64,000 bases of DNA from Microbacterium sp. MYb66 (GTDB lineage: Bacteria; Actinomycetota; Actinomycetes; Actinomycetales; Microbacteriaceae), in assembly GCF_002979435.1 (NCBI RefSeq), contig NZ_PCOV01000010.1, positions 45,018 to 109,017 of the forward strand, given 5' to 3'. A program made the position numbers and the translations under genes. Below the pieces are notes generated by a model. The model saw only the letters and a program-made list of their open reading frames with translations. It ran no database searches and was not told the origin of the DNA. Shown in pieces: positions 22,954 to 34,830 of the stretch (position 1 is its first letter; each line of letters begins with the position of its first letter).

Positions 22954-25900
22954 TCAGCGGCCGGACAGCACCTTCATGATGCGCTGCGGCGAGACCGGCT
23001 GCGCGGTGCCGAGGCGCTGGGCGAACACGCTGACGCGGTACTCCTCCAACAGCCAGCGTGCCTCGACCAGGGCGGGTGGGGCGTCGGCGGCGAGCGGGAT
23101 CGTGCCGCCGGCGTCTTCGAACGCCTTCGACATCCGCTCGTACTCGGTCATGCGCGCCCGGTCCTTGCCCGGCTCGTTGGCGAGGGTCTTGAGCCGGTCC
23201 AGCATCCCCTCGAGATACCGCGGGAAGTGCGTGAGCCGTTCGGCACCGGCCGCCGAGACGAAACCCGGATGCAGCAGCCCGCTGAGCTGCGTGCGGATGT
23301 CGTTCAGCGGTCCGAGCAGCGACAGCGAGTTCTGCGACTTGATGCCGCGCTCGACCTCGCGGGATTTCGTGAGGATGCGGGCGACCAGGGAGACGCAGGC
23401 GAAGAGCTCGTCGACCAGCGTCGCCGAGACCGCATCCCGGACCCGCGCGAACTCGGCTTCGCTGCGGACGATGCCGCGGTCCTCGCCGGTCGCGGTGCCG
23501 GTGGAGGCATCGATCACGCGGCGGGCCACGGCCGCGCGGCAGTCCTCGATCAGCGCGGCGGCGGACGGATAGGGCGACGCCGCGAGCGCCAGCTTCTCCT
23601 GGCTCGTGAGGTGCTCCTGCACGTATGACGACGGGGAGGGGACGCCCAGCAGCACGAGACGCAGCACGCCGTCGCGGGTGGCGGCCGCCGCGGCATCCGG
23701 TGTCGACTCGACGCGCACCGACACGCTCTTGCGCTGGTCGACGATCGCGGGGTATCCGCGCACGACGCCGCCCGCGACGCGGGTGTCGAGCACCTCGGGC
23801 AGCTCGCCGAAGGTCCACGCGGTGAGTCCGGTCTGCTCGATCGGGGCGGAGGCGACGCGCTCGGCACCGCGGTTCCCGGCGTTGTGTCCGGGGCGGGCCG
23901 GGGCGGCGATCGATCGGGCGACGCTGCTGCGCGCCCGGTCGGAGAGCTCGGTCTGCAGTGCGCGCAGATCGCGCCCCGAGCCGACGACGCGACCGCGCTC
24001 GTCGACCGCCCGGAAGTTCATGCGCAGGTGCGGCGGCACGCGTTCGTCGTCGAAGTCGGCGGCGGAAACGAGCTGATTGGCGAGCGGTTGGATGAGTCGG
24101 GCGAGGGCTTCCTTCAGGGTGCGCGGCGGCAGGCCTCCGTGCGATTCGGGACCCTGTTCGGCCAGCTCGGCGCCGAACTTCTCGGCCCAGTCGGCCGCCG
24201 GGACGACGTGCCGACGGATGGCCTTGGGCAGGGCGCGCAGCAGTCCGGTCACGAGCTCGGCGCGAAGGCCCGGAACCTGCCAGTCGAAGCCGCGATCCTC
24301 GAGCTGGGCGAGCAGCGGAAGCGGCACGACGACGCTGACGCCGTCGTCGTCGGCGCCGGGTTCGAACCGGTACGCGAGGCCCAGGACCTGGTCGCCCTGC
24401 GTCCACCGGGTCGGGAACTCGCGCTGATCCGCGCGCTCCTCGTCGTCGATGAGGTCGCTCTCGCGCATCACGAGCAGCTTCGGCGTCGTGGCCATGGCCT
24501 CTCGCCACCAGCTCTCGAACGAGCGCACGTCGAACACGTCGGCGGGGATGCGCTCGTCGTAGAACCGGAACACCGCCTCGTCGCCGGCGAGGATGTCGCG
24601 GCGGCGCTCGCGCTCTTCCAGCTTCTTGAGGCGCTTGCGCAGCTCGGCGTTGCTGCGCCAGAACGCGCTCACCCGCTTGTCGATCCGTGTCGGATCCCAC
24701 TCGCCCTCGACGAGCGCATGACGCACGAACAGCTCGCGGGAGGCGGCCCGGTCGATGCGGGCGAACTGCACGCGTCGGCGCGGGATGATCTCGAGCCCGA
24801 ACAGCGTCACCTTCTCGAAGGCGACGGCGGCACCGGCATCCTTCGACCAGTGCGGTTCGGTCACCTGCCGCTTGGCGAGATCGCCCGCGAGGGGCTCCGC
24901 CCACGCCGGGTCGATCGCGGCGACCGTGCGCGCGAAGGTGCGCGAGGTCTCGACGATCTCGGCGGCGATCACCGCACGCGGGCTCTTCTTGCGCAGACCC
25001 GAGCCGGGGAAGATCGAGAAGCGGATGCCGCGGGCGCCGCGATACTCGGCGATGCGCCGGCCCTTCGGCTCCTTCGCGGGGGAGTGCGCCTTGCCCGTCG
25101 GGGCGGTGCGCTCGTCGAGGATGCCGATCTGAGAGAGCAGGCCCGACAGCACCGCGCGGTGGATCGCGTCGGGGTCGCTCGCGCCGCCCATGTCGCCCTC
25201 GCGGCCGGGGGCCTTGACGAGCGTTCGCAGCTGGCGGTGCACGTCGAACCATTCCCGGACCCGCACGTAGTTGAGGTGCTCGGCGCGGCACAGCCTCCGG
25301 AACGCGCTCGACCCGAGTTCGCGCTGCTGCTCGCGCAAGTGGTTCCACAGGTTCAGGAGCGTGAGGAAGTCGCTGGTCGGATCGACGAACCGGGCGTGCA
25401 GGCGGTCGGCCTCCTCCCGTCGCTCCTCCGGCCGCTCGCGCACGTCCTGGATCGTCATTCCCGACACGATCGCCAGCACGTCGCGCGTCACGGTTCCGCC
25501 GGAACCCGCTCTTCCCGCTTCGATCAGCATCCGCGCGAACCGCGGGTCGATCGGCATCCGCGAGATGTCCCGACCCGTTCGGGTGAGGTGCGGGGCACCG
25601 TCGCGCCGGGAGGGCTCGACGGCGCCCAGCTCGGTGAGCAGGTCGAACGCGGCCTTCACTCCGCGCGAGTCGGGCGGGGTGAGGAAGGGGAACGCCGTGA
25701 TGTCGCCGAAGCCGAGCGACAGCATCTGCAGGATGACGGAGGCGAGGGAGGTGCGCAGGATCTCGGGTTCGGTGAACTCGGGCCGCTTGGCGTAGTCCTC
25801 CTCCGAGTAGAGGCGGATCGCGATGCCGTCGCTGGTGCGGCCGGCACGACCGGAGCGCTGGTTCGCGGAGGCCTGCGAGATCGCCTCGATCGGGAGGCGC

Positions 25901-26904
25901 TGCACCTTCGAGCGATTGCTGTAGCGGGAGATGCGGGCGGTGCCGGTGTCGATCACGTACTTGATCCCCGGCACGGTGAGGCTCGTCTCGGCGACGTTCG
26001 TGGCGAGGATGACCCGGCGGCGCACACCGGCGACCCTGCTGCGCTCGAACACCCGGTGCTGCTCGGCCGACGAGAGTCGTCCGAACAGGGGCAGCACCTC
26101 GGTCGGGGAGCGGTCTTTCGAATAGGCGCCGCGCACCGCATCCGCCGCGTCGCGGATCTCGGCCTCGCCGGGGAGGAAGACGAGCACGTCGCCGGGGGCC
26201 TCGCGGTCGAGCTCGCGCAGCGCGGAGACGATCGCGGTGACCTCGTCCTCGGGCTCGCCGGTGCTCGCCGCGGTCTGTCCGACGTCGGCGTCCTCGTCGT
26301 CGACGAGCGGCCGGTAGCGGATCTCGACGGGATAGGTGCGGCCGGACACCTCGATGATCGGTGCGGGAGTGCCGTCGGCCGCGGCGAAGTGCTTCGCGAA
26401 GCTCTCCGGATCGATCGTCGCGGAGGTGATGATCACCTTGAGGTCGGGGCGCTCCGGAAGGATGCGGGCGAGGTAGCCGAGCAGGAAGTCGACGTTGAGG
26501 GAGCGCTCGTGCGCCTCGTCGATGACGATCGTGTCGTAGCGGGTGAGGAGCCGGTCGCGGTGGATCTCATTGAGGAGGATGCCGTCGGTCATCAGGGCGA
26601 TGCGGGTGGCATCGGACACCTTGTCGGTGAAGCGCACCTTGTAGCCGACGAGCGTGCCCAGCTCCACCTGGAGCTCTTCGGCGACGCGCTCGGCGATGGT
26701 CCGAGCGGCGAGACGCCTCGGCTGCGTGTGCGCGATGCGCTCCCGGCCGAGCTCGAGCGCGATCTTCGGCAGCTGTGTCGTCTTCCCCGACCCCGTCGCA
26801 CCTGCGACGATCACCACCTGGTGGTCGCGGATGGCGTCGGCGATCTCCGCCCGGGCGGCGCTGACGGGCAGCTCCGGGGGGAACGAGATCACGGGGGAGG
26901 ACAT
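22954..26904 (-). CDS. hrpA: ATP-dependent RNA helicase HrpA (DEAH box)
   Basis: This 1316-residue protein has the full HrpA architecture. Motif I GATGSGKT is at 35-42 and the DEAH box at 129-132, followed by SATI, the TNVAETSLTV motif and motif VI QRSGRAGR. Helicase-associated and OB regions follow, then the long C-terminal DUF3418 region characteristic of HrpA. It unwinds RNA or rescues stalled translation in the cytoplasm. Length matches the bacterial family (about 1300). A TACGAT -10 and GGAGGG lie directly upstream of the ATG. Confidence 0.95.
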   Translation of the reverse strand: MSSPVISFPPELPVSAARAEIADAIRDHQVVIVAGATGSGKTTQLPKIALELGRERIAHTQPRRLAARTIAERVAEELQVELGTLVGYKVRFTDKVSDATRIALMTDGILLNEIHRDRLLTRYDTIVIDEAHERSLNVDFLLGYLARILPERPDLKVIITSATIDPESFAKHFAAADGTPAPIIEVSGRTYPVEIRYRPLVDDEDADVGQTAASTGEPEDEVTAIVSALRELDREAPGDVLVFLPGEAEIRDAADAVRGAYSKDRSPTEVLPLFGRLSSAEQHRVFERSRVAGVRRRVILATNVAETSLTVPGIKYVIDTGTARISRYSNRSKVQRLPIEAISQASANQRSGRAGRTSDGIAIRLYSEEDYAKRPEFTEPEILRTSLASVILQMLSLGFGDITAFPFLTPPDSRGVKAAFDLLTELGAVEPSRRDGAPHLTRTGRDISRMPIDPRFARMLIEAGRAGSGGTVTRDVLAIVSGMTIQDVRERPEERREEADRLHARFVDPTSDFLTLLNLWNHLREQQRELGSSAFRRLCRAEHLNYVRVREWFDVHRQLRTLVKAPGREGDMGGASDPDAIHRAVLSGLLSQIGILDERTAPTGKAHSPAKEPKGRRIAEYRGARGIRFSIFPGSGLRKKSPRAVIAAEIVETSRTFARTVAAIDPAWAEPLAGDLAKRQVTEPHWSKDAGAAVAFEKVTLFGLEIIPRRRVQFARIDRAASRELFVRHALVEGEWDPTRIDKRVSAFWRSNAELRKRLKKLEERERRRDILAGDEAVFRFYDERIPADVFDVRSFESWWREAMATTPKLLVMRESDLIDDEERADQREFPTRWTQGDQVLGLAYRFEPGADDDGVSVVVPLPLLAQLEDRGFDWQVPGLRAELVTGLLRALPKAIRRHVVPAADWAEKFGAELAEQGPESHGGLPPRTLKEALARLIQPLANQLVSAADFDDERVPPHLRMNFRAVDERGRVVGSGRDLRALQTELSDRARSSVARSIAAPARPGHNAGNRGAERVASAPIEQTGLTAWTFGELPEVLDTRVAGGVVRGYPAIVDQRKSVSVRVESTPDAAAAATRDGVLRLVLLGVPSPSSYVQEHLTSQEKLALAASPYPSAAALIEDCRAAVARRVIDASTGTATGEDRGIVRSEAEFARVRDAVSATLVDELFACVSLVARILTKSREVERGIKSQNSLSLLGPLNDIRTQLSGLLHPGFVSAAGAERLTHFPRYLEGMLDRLKTLANEPGKDRARMTEYERMSKAFEDAGGTIPLAADAPPALVEARWLLEEYRVSVFAQRLGTAQPVSPQRIMKVLSGR

Positions 26905-26912
26905 AGCCCTCC

Positions 26913-26918
26913 ATCGTA
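26913..26918 (-). promoter_or_regulatory. -10 hexamer TACGAT of hrpA
   Basis: On the minus strand TACGAT is followed by GGAGGGCT and the ATG at 26904. The 8-nt spacing plus GGAGGG could give a minimally leadered mRNA rather than a strictly leaderless one. Confidence 0.45.
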
Positions 26919-26935
26919 TGACGGGATCCGCCCCC

Positions 26936-26941
26936 TACGAT
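26936..26941 (+). promoter_or_regulatory. -10 hexamer TACGAT, leaderless GTG start at 26948
   Basis: TACGAT ends 6 nt before the GTG at 26948. The hexamer matches that of the divergent hrpA promoter 17 bases away, so the two promoters are back to back. Confidence 0.5.
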
Positions 26942-26947
26942 CATCTG

Positions 26948-28153
26948 GTGATCAACGCACTGCCTCCCGTCCGGTGGTTCCGCGAGTTCGGGCGACCTCC
27001 GCGCATCCTCGGGCTCGACATCGCCCGCGGACTGGCGATCCTCGGCATGGCCGGAGCGCACATCGGCGAGACGGAGGCCTTCGATTGGGTGGACCCCGCC
27101 ACCTGGACCGATCTGGTGCACGGGCGCTCCTCGATACTCTTCGCGGTGCTCGCCGGAATCTCGATCGCCCTGATGACCGGACGCAGCGTGCTCCCGGAGC
27201 GCGAGCGCATGCCGAGCATCCGCCTGAACCTGATCGGCCGTGGTGCGGTGATCTTCCTGATCGGTCTCGCACTGGAGATGCTGAACACGCCGATCGCCGT
27301 GATCCTCACCCTCTACGGTCTGCTCTACGTCGCGGTGATCCCGTTCCTGCGCTGGCGGCCCCGGCAGCTGCTCGTGGCGGCGGGACTGCTCGCGCTCATC
27401 GGTCCTGCCCTGCTCGCGTTCCTGAACGCGGTGATGCTCAACCCCTACGGCTCCGGCATCGGCTTCGTGCTCTACGGCAGCTATCCGATCACGGTGTGGA
27501 TGGCTTTCGTCCTCGGCGGCATGGCGCTCGGGCGTCTCCGCGTGGACCAGCTGCGCACCGCGGCGATCGCACTCGGCGTCGGGCTCGCGCTCGCGGTGCT
27601 GGGGTACTGCCTCGGCGGGATCGCCCAGGTCACGGGGATCACCGGCTCGTCCGGGGCTATCTCGTCGAGCGCGGACGTCTCCTCGAGCATCGACGGTTCG
27701 ATCCTCGAAGGCGGGTCCAGCGCCTGGTCGCCGCCGTCCGGATGGGAGGACTACGCGCAGGCGCTCGCCGCGACCGACCCGTTCCGCGCCGCCGTCACCG
27801 CGGTGTTCGCGGTCGAGCCGCACAGCGGCGGCACCGCCGAGATCCTCGGGTCCGGCGGTTTCGCGCTCGCAGTGATCGCGCTGTGCCTGCTGCTGAGCGG
27901 ACCGCTGCGCTGGGTGCTGCTGCCGCTGGGCGCGCTCGGCTCCATGCCGCTCACGGCATACAGTGCGCATGTGCTGTCGATCGTGTTGATCGGCGGGCCC
28001 GGTGCCTTCTTCACGAGCAACGCGTTCTGGGCGGCGACGGCCGTGGCTCTGCTCCTGCTGACGACGCTGTGGTCGATGTTCCTCGGACGAGGCCCGCTCG
28101 AGCGCCTCGTCGGACGGGGCGCGGCGGCGATGGCCGCGGTTCCCCGGCGCTGA
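26948..28153 (+). CDS. DUF1624/DUF418-type polytopic membrane protein (acyltransferase-like)
   Basis: This 401-residue protein begins with RILGLDIARGLAILGMAGAHIG, the signature of the heparan-alpha-glucosaminide N-acetyltransferase-like DUF1624 family, and has about ten membrane helices. The SSIDGSILEGGSSAWSPPSGW region near the middle is a Ser-rich external loop. The ending PLGALGSMPLTAYSAHVLSIV resembles DUF418. A role in acylating envelope sugars across the membrane is inferred from family only. The leaderless GTG at 26948 is preferred to an ATG at 26918, which precedes the -10. Confidence 0.8.
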   Translation: MINALPPVRWFREFGRPPRILGLDIARGLAILGMAGAHIGETEAFDWVDPATWTDLVHGRSSILFAVLAGISIALMTGRSVLPERERMPSIRLNLIGRGAVIFLIGLALEMLNTPIAVILTLYGLLYVAVIPFLRWRPRQLLVAAGLLALIGPALLAFLNAVMLNPYGSGIGFVLYGSYPITVWMAFVLGGMALGRLRVDQLRTAAIALGVGLALAVLGYCLGGIAQVTGITGSSGAISSSADVSSSIDGSILEGGSSAWSPPSGWEDYAQALAATDPFRAAVTAVFAVEPHSGGTAEILGSGGFALAVIALCLLLSGPLRWVLLPLGALGSMPLTAYSAHVLSIVLIGGPGAFFTSNAFWAATAVALLLLTTLWSMFLGRGPLERLVGRGAAAMAAVPRR

Positions 28154-28206
28154 GAGTCCTGCGACTTCTTTCCTCCGCACCCGGCCTCGACGTCTGACAC
28201 CGGTCA

Positions 28207-29055
<849 letters not shown>

Positions 29056-29070
29056 GGCGAGGCCTTCCGG

Positions 29071-29120
29071 CTCACATGACGCCCCGTGTCGCTTCGCGCG
29101 ACACGGGGCGTCGTCGTGAG
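29071..29120 (+). terminator. Strong stem-loop terminator after the aldo/keto reductase
   Basis: A perfect 15-bp stem (29078-29092 with 29098-29112, core GCCCCGTGTCGC) and an outer CTCAC/GTGAG pair close a 5-base loop. No T-tract follows, as is common in actinobacteria. It ends one base before the -10 of the next gene. Confidence 0.8.
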
Positions 29121-29126
29121 TAGCTT
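29121..29126 (+). promoter_or_regulatory. -10 hexamer TAGCTT, leaderless start at 29133
   Basis: TAGCTT ends 6 nt before the ATG. It directly abuts the upstream terminator, so the -35 lies within the hairpin. Confidence 0.5.
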
Positions 29127-29132
29127 CGAAGC

Positions 29133-29702
29133 ATGACAGCTCCGTTCCGCGTCGTCGCCGTGTCGGGATCCCTGCACGAGCCGAGCAAGACGACAGCCCT
29201 CGTCCGTGCGATCACGGCCGCGATCGCCGAGCGCGCCGAGGTCGAGTCGCAGCTCATCGAGCTCACGCAGATCGGACCGGGCCTGGCCGGGGCCCTCCGA
29301 CGCGACCAGCTGCCGCCCGAGGTCGAGGAGCAGCTGCAGGCGATCGAGTCCGCCGACCTGCTGATCGTGGGAAGTCCGGTCTATCGCGCCTCCTTCACGG
29401 GGCTCTTCAAGCACCTGTTCGACTTCGTCGGGCAGTACGATCTGGTCGGCAAGCCGGTGCTGCTCGCGGCCACCGGCGGCGGAGAGAAGCATGCGCTGAT
29501 CATCGAGCACCAACTGCGCCCGCTGTTCGCCTTCTTCCAGGCGCTCACCCTTCCGCTCGGCGTCTACGCGAGCAACACCGATTTCGACGGCTACGAGATC
29601 GCGTCGGATGTGCTGAAGGCGCGCATCTCTCTCGCCGCCGAGCGTGCCCTGCCGCTGGTCGGCTACGCGGCTGCGCGTCCGGTCGAACTGCTCGTCAGCT
29701 GA
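29133..29702 (+). CDS. NAD(P)H-dependent FMN reductase (SsuE/MsuE-like)
   Basis: This 189-residue flavoprotein has the FMN phosphate loop SGSLHEPSKT near residues 11-20 and the ring-binding GSPVYRASFTGLFKHLFDFVG. LLAATGGGEKHALIIEHQLRPLF-type residues follow, as in MsuE. These enzymes supply reduced FMN to monooxygenases such as alkanesulfonate oxygenases, but no partner oxygenase is encoded nearby. It is monocistronic, and the next gene is convergent 27 bases away. Confidence 0.88.
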   Translation: MTAPFRVVAVSGSLHEPSKTTALVRAITAAIAERAEVESQLIELTQIGPGLAGALRRDQLPPEVEEQLQAIESADLLIVGSPVYRASFTGLFKHLFDFVGQYDLVGKPVLLAATGGGEKHALIIEHQLRPLFAFFQALTLPLGVYASNTDFDGYEIASDVLKARISLAAERALPLVGYAAARPVELLVS

Positions 29703-29729
29703 CCGACGGCATACTCCCCACGACGCGGG

Positions 29730-30710
<981 letters not shown>

Positions 30711-30779
30711 GTTCTTCCTTCGTCTGTTCCGTGCTTCGACCCAACCCGCTTTCTTCGGATTCAGCGCGGCCCTGTCTAT

Positions 30780-30801
30780 GGGTGCCCCCACAGGGACCCC
30801 C
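30780..30801. promoter_or_regulatory. Imperfect inverted repeat GGGTGCCC / GGGACCC, candidate operator
   Basis: Arms GGGTGCCC (30780-30787) and GGGACCC (30793-30799) pair with one base missing, in the middle of the 123-base divergent gap between the aldo/keto reductase and the MmyB-type regulator. It may be the regulator's site, but the pairing is modest. Confidence 0.3.
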
Positions 30802-30820
30802 TCTGGCGTCGTGTTCGGCG

Positions 30821-30826
30821 TAGTTT
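30821..30826 (+). promoter_or_regulatory. -10 hexamer TAGTTT, leaderless start at 30834
   Basis: TAGTTT ends 7 nt before the ATG of the MmyB-type regulator, with CGATCGC between. Confidence 0.5.
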
Positions 30827-30833
30827 CGATCGC

Positions 30834-31703
30834 ATGGAGACCCCGGACGCCATCAGCGAGTTCCTCACGACGAGGCGCGCGCGACTCGTCCCCGAGGACG
30901 TAGGGCTGCCCGACTTCGGCGGTCGCCGCCGTGTGCCGGGCCTGCGCCGCGAAGAAGTCGCCCTCGTGGCCGGGATGAGTCCCGAGTACTACAAGCGCCT
31001 CGAGCGGGGTCAGGCGAAAGGTGTCTCGGATGCCGTCATCGACGGAGTGAGCCGTGCGCTCCGACTCGACGAGGCCGAACATGCGCATCTGCACGACCTG
31101 ATCCGCGCGGCCGCTGCGGGCGCGCGTCCGCGACAGCGCGAGCGTCCCGCGCAGGCAGTGCAGGTCACCGCTGCCACGCGCCAGACCATCGATGCGATGT
31201 CCACTGTCCCGGTCTACGTGCAGAACGGCCGATTGGACGCCGTCGCGACGAACGCACTCGGACGTGCTCTGTTTTCGGAGATGCTCGACGACGCTCCTGC
31301 ACCCGCGAATGCCGCGCGGTTCGTCTTCCTCGAACCCCGGGCGCAGGGGTTCTATCGGGACTGGGGCGCCCAGACGCGGCAGGTCGTGGCCGTGCTGCGT
31401 GCCGAGGCGGGCCGCTCGCCATACGACCGGAGACTCAGCGACCTCGTCGGCGAGCTGTCCACTCGCAGCGATCTCTTCCGGAAGCTGTGGGCAGCGCACG
31501 ACGTCCGTGAGCATCGCGCGGGCCTGAAGACGATCCATCATCCGATCGTCGGCGACCTCGACCTCACGTATCAGGCGATGGATCTCGCGTCGGACCGCGG
31601 GCTGCAGATGATCGTGTTCTCCGCCGAGCCGGCTTCCGCCAGTCGAGAGCGGCTCCAGCTTCTCGCCAACCTGACCCAGACGGCAGCGGAGGCGAGAGGA
31701 TAG
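30834..31703 (+). CDS. XRE regulator with MmyB-like ligand-binding domain
   Basis: This 289-residue protein has an N-terminal HTH with the family signature [29 protein letters not shown] (about residues 31-59). A C-terminal MmyB-like ligand domain follows ([51 protein letters not shown]). Members bind fatty-acid-like or other hydrophobic ligands and commonly control an adjacent oxidoreductase, here the divergent aldo/keto reductase. It may also precede the DUF255 gene, which begins 5 bases after its stop. Confidence 0.9.
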   Translation: METPDAISEFLTTRRARLVPEDVGLPDFGGRRRVPGLRREEVALVAGMSPEYYKRLERGQAKGVSDAVIDGVSRALRLDEAEHAHLHDLIRAAAAGARPRQRERPAQAVQVTAATRQTIDAMSTVPVYVQNGRLDAVATNALGRALFSEMLDDAPAPANAARFVFLEPRAQGFYRDWGAQTRQVVAVLRAEAGRSPYDRRLSDLVGELSTRSDLFRKLWAAHDVREHRAGLKTIHHPIVGDLDLTYQAMDLASDRGLQMIVFSAEPASASRERLQLLANLTQTAAEARG

Positions 31704-31707
31704 CCGT

Positions 31708-33510
31708 ATGACGAACCGGCTCGCCGACACGCTCAGCCCGTACCTCCGCCAGCACGCCGAAAACCCGGTCGACTGGTACCCGTGGGGCGAGGAGGCGTTC
31801 GCCGAGGCGCAGCGGCGCGATGTCCCGCTGCTGATCTCGATCGGCTACTCCACCTGTCACTGGTGCCATGTGATGGCGCGCGAGTCGTTCGCCGATCCGC
31901 ACACCGCCGCGCTCATCAACGAGGGCTTCGTCGCGGTGAAGGTCGACCGTGAGGAGCATCCTCAGGTCGACGGGGCCTACATGGCCGCCGCGTCCGCCTT
32001 CACGCAGAACCTCGGTTGGCCGCTCACGGTCTTCACCACGCCCCGTGGTCGCACGTTCTACGCCGGCACGTACTGGCCGCCGGAGGCCCGCGGTCAGATG
32101 CCCGGTTTCCGCGAGGTGCTCGCCGCGGTGCGGGAGGCATGGACCGTGCGGCGCGAGCAGGCCGAGGAATCGGCGGATGCCGTGACCGATGCCCTTGCCC
32201 GCGCGGCGGAGTCCACGCCGTCGGACCTGCCCGACGTGGTGGCCATCGCGAGGGCGGCCGAGGCGATCGCCCAACGGGAGGACCGGGTCTACGGCGGATT
32301 CGGCGGTGCGCCGAAGTTCCCCGTCGCCACGACACTGCGGTTCCTGCAGCATCCTCTGGTGCGGGAGGGCACCCCGCAGGCGGCGGCTTCGGCGGCACGA
32401 GCGCTCGCGGCGATGGCGGGATCGGACCTGCGCGACGCCGATGGCGGCTTCTTCCGCTACGCCACCCAGCGTGATTGGACGGTGCCGCACTATGAGCGGA
32501 TGCTGACCGACAACGCCCAGCTGCTCGACGTCGCGCTCGACGCGGGAGACGAGCAGACCGTGCGGGGCATCGCGTCCTTCCTGATCGATGTGCTCCAGCG
32601 TGACGGCGGCGGAATCGGTGCGGCTCAGGACTCGGAGTCGACGATCGACGGGGTCCGCAACGAGGGCGGGTACTACCTCCGCCCGCTCGCCGAGCGCGCG
32701 ATTCTGGAGCCGCCGGCGGTCGACGGCAAAGTGATCACCGGCTGGAACGGACTCGCGATCGGTGCGCTCGCCCGTGCCGGAGCGAGGCTCGGCGAGCAGT
32801 CGTGGATCGATGCTGCCGCTGCCGCCGCCGACCACGTGCTGCGGATCAACCGGGACGATCGCGGCGTGCTCGTGCGGGCGTCGCTGGAGGGACGAGCCTC
32901 CGCAGCCGTGGCGACCGCCGCCGACCTCGGGCTCCTCGCCGACGGTCTGTTCGCTCTCGCCCTGGCGACCGGGCAGACGGAGTGGGCGGTCACGGCCCGA
33001 GGCATCCTCGACACGGCGCTGGAGGGCGCGGGAGTCGACGATCCGCTGCTCTCGGCGCAGGGCATCGCGACCTCGCCCGATCACACCGACGGAGATCTGC
33101 CCTCCGATGCCGCCGCGGTCGCCGGAGCCGCCCTCACCGCCTGGTGGCTGGGAGCGGGGGATCGGTATCGAGAGGCGGCCGCCGCGACCGTGAGCGCGCT
33201 CGCCGAGCGCTCCCTCGAGCAGCCGTTCGCCCACGGGTCGCTGCTGCGGGCGGCCGCAGGGCTGGCCGCGCCCCCGCGCCAGCTCGTCGTGGTGACGTCC
33301 GCGCGGGACGGGGAACTCGCCGAGGCCGCCAGAGGTGCGGACGCCGAGGTGATCGCCGTGGTCGATCCGGGGCAGGCGAAGACGTTCGCGGATGCCGGCT
33401 TCGAGCTGTTCGAGGGCAAGCACGAGACGGTGGAACGCGCCTACGACTGCCGTGCGTTCGTGTGCCGGCTGCCGGTGAGCGAGCCGTCGGAGGTCTCGAT
33501 CTCCCGCTGA
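31708..33510 (+). CDS. DUF255 thioredoxin-fold / YyaL (SPATA20-like) protein
   Basis: This 600-residue protein begins with a thioredoxin-like domain ([19 protein letters not shown], then C50-HWC53-H in place of CxxC thioredoxin). An alpha/alpha-barrel resembling N-acylglucosamine epimerase and glycosidase folds follows ([34 protein letters not shown]). The family is widespread and its biochemical role is unknown; the Cys pair suggests redox chemistry. The gene lies 5 bases after the MmyB-type regulator, so read-through is likely. Its length of 600 is slightly below the usual 650-700. Confidence 0.88.
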   Translation: MTNRLADTLSPYLRQHAENPVDWYPWGEEAFAEAQRRDVPLLISIGYSTCHWCHVMARESFADPHTAALINEGFVAVKVDREEHPQVDGAYMAAASAFTQNLGWPLTVFTTPRGRTFYAGTYWPPEARGQMPGFREVLAAVREAWTVRREQAEESADAVTDALARAAESTPSDLPDVVAIARAAEAIAQREDRVYGGFGGAPKFPVATTLRFLQHPLVREGTPQAAASAARALAAMAGSDLRDADGGFFRYATQRDWTVPHYERMLTDNAQLLDVALDAGDEQTVRGIASFLIDVLQRDGGGIGAAQDSESTIDGVRNEGGYYLRPLAERAILEPPAVDGKVITGWNGLAIGALARAGARLGEQSWIDAAAAAADHVLRINRDDRGVLVRASLEGRASAAVATAADLGLLADGLFALALATGQTEWAVTARGILDTALEGAGVDDPLLSAQGIATSPDHTDGDLPSDAAAVAGAALTAWWLGAGDRYREAAAATVSALAERSLEQPFAHGSLLRAAAGLAAPPRQLVVVTSARDGELAEAARGADAEVIAVVDPGQAKTFADAGFELFEGKHETVERAYDCRAFVCRLPVSEPSEVSISR

Positions 33511-33580
33511 TTCCGACTGCCGTCGTGTACCCACGGATTGCCACACGAAGGCGGCGGCCGGGGGACCGGGGCCTGACGGT

Positions 33581-33704
33581 GTTGAGCGATCCACTGTGCA
33601 ATCTGCCCAGGCTTTCGCGGTTGGACGGGCGCCGGTTGCGCGGGTTGCGCAGCATCCGGTGCACCGATTGCTCAGTACCAGGGATCCGTTCTACTGTTGC
33701 GCGA
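33581..33704. repeat. Cluster of GTTGCGC-type short repeats upstream of the amino-acid operon
   Basis: The 228-base gap before 33739 holds GTTGCGC copies at 33635, 33644 (adjacent 9-base units) and 33696. An inverted pair CTGTGCAATC (33594-33603) and GATTGCTCAG (33666-33675) and a TTGAGCGAT at 33582 are also present. Repeated partly palindromic half-sites over 120 bases are typical of Lrp/AsnC control, and an Lrp-type gene is third in this operon. The rest of the gap shows nothing else recognisable. Confidence 0.45.
33668..33697 (+). promoter_or_regulatory. Promoter of the aminotransferase-permease operon
   Basis: A -35 TTGCTC (33668-33673) and -10 TACTGT (33692-33697) are separated by 18 bases. 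The predicted start near 33704 gives a leader of about 35 nt. The -35 lies within one of the GATTGCTCAG repeat arms, so regulator binding there would block it. Confidence 0.5.
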
Positions 33705-33738
33705 CCCCACCCGTGATCACAGCAAGGATGCTCTGACG

Positions 33739-34830
33739 ATGCCCCTCCCCACCCGCGCCGGACTCGACGCCGTTCCCGCGTACCGCCAGGGGCGCTCCGC
33801 CCCGGCCGGTGCCTCGAAGCTCTCCTCGAACGAGTCGCCGCACCCGCCGCTGCCGTCGGTCGCCCAGGCCGTGCGCGACCGGATCGACGGCATCAACCGC
33901 TACCCGGACATGAGCGCCGCCGCGCTTCGCGAACGGCTCGCGGCCCGCTACGACGTCGACCCGTCGGAGGTGACCGTCGGCGCGGGGTCGGTCGAGATCG
34001 CCTCCCAGCTGATCCATGCGGTCGCCGGCGACGGCGATGAGGTCGTCTTCGCATGGCGGTCGTTCGAGGCGTACCCCTCGCTGGTCCGCATCGCCGGTGC
34101 CACGCCCGTCCCGGTGCCGCTCGACGCAGACTACGGACACGACCTCGACGCGATGCTCGCGGCGATCACCCCGCGCACCCGGCTGATCTTCGTCTGCAAC
34201 CCGAACAACCCGACCGGCACCGTGGTCGGCGCCGACGAGCTGGAGCGCTTCGTCGCCGCGGTGCCGCACGACGTGCTCGTGGTGATCGACGAGGCCTACG
34301 TGCACTTCGACACGACCGAGAGCCGCGGCGCCGGCATCGAGCTGTTCCGTCGGCATCCGCATGTGGCCGTGCTGCACACGTTCTCCAAGGCATACGGGCT
34401 CGCCGGACTCCGCATCGGCTACGCCATCGCCCCGGCCGGCGTCGCCGAGAACCAGCGCAAGGTCGCCGTGCCCTTCGGCGTGACCGACCTCGCTCAGACC
34501 GCGGCCCTCGCCTCGCTGGATGCCGAGGACGAACTCGCGAGACGGATCGACGAGGTGATCACCCAGCGCGACCGCCTGCACGCCGTGCTCACCGCGGCCG
34601 GCTGGCCGGCGGTTCCGTCACAGGCGAACTTCGTCTGGGTGCCGTCCGGCGATCGCACGGACGAACTCGAAAGCCTGCTGCAGACCGGAGGGGTGATCGC
34701 GCGGTCCTTCGCCGGGGAGGGCATCCGCATCTCCTCGGGCTCCGAGGAGGACATCGACCGGGTGGAGGCCGCCCTCGCGGCGTCCGTCCGTGACGGGGCC
34801 ACCGCCGAGCGCGTGGAGGTCGGCGCATGA
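33739..34830 (+). CDS. HisC-family aminotransferase (histidinol-phosphate or aromatic amino acid)
   Basis: This 363-residue PLP enzyme is a class I/II aminotransferase of the HisC/Pat group. It shows KLSSNESPHPP at the start, CNPNNPTG at 153-160, D184-EAY-187 and the Schiff-base lysine K217 in HTFSKAYGLAGLRIGYA. In actinobacteria this group includes true HisC and an aromatic aminotransferase. Location with an amino-acid permease and an Lrp regulator, not with his genes, favours catabolic or aromatic transamination. It overlaps the permease start by 4 bases. Confidence 0.85.
   Translation: MPLPTRAGLDAVPAYRQGRSAPAGASKLSSNESPHPPLPSVAQAVRDRIDGINRYPDMSAAALRERLAARYDVDPSEVTVGAGSVEIASQLIHAVAGDGDEVVFAWRSFEAYPSLVRIAGATPVPVPLDADYGHDLDAMLAAITPRTRLIFVCNPNNPTGTVVGADELERFVAAVPHDVLVVIDEAYVHFDTTESRGAGIELFRRHPHVAVLHTFSKAYGLAGLRIGYAIAPAGVAENQRKVAVPFGVTDLAQTAALASLDAEDELARRIDEVITQRDRLHAVLTAAGWPAVPSQANFVWVPSGDRTDELESLLQTGGVIARSFAGEGIRISSGSEEDIDRVEAALAASVRDGATAERVEVGA

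Noticed and set aside
23884..28197. Very long plus-strand open frame (over 1400 codons) opposite hrpA
   Set aside because: It lies antisense to the clearly recognisable hrpA gene. In DNA this GC-rich, stop codons are rare in one antisense frame; its translation is Arg/Gly/Ala rich and shows no domain.
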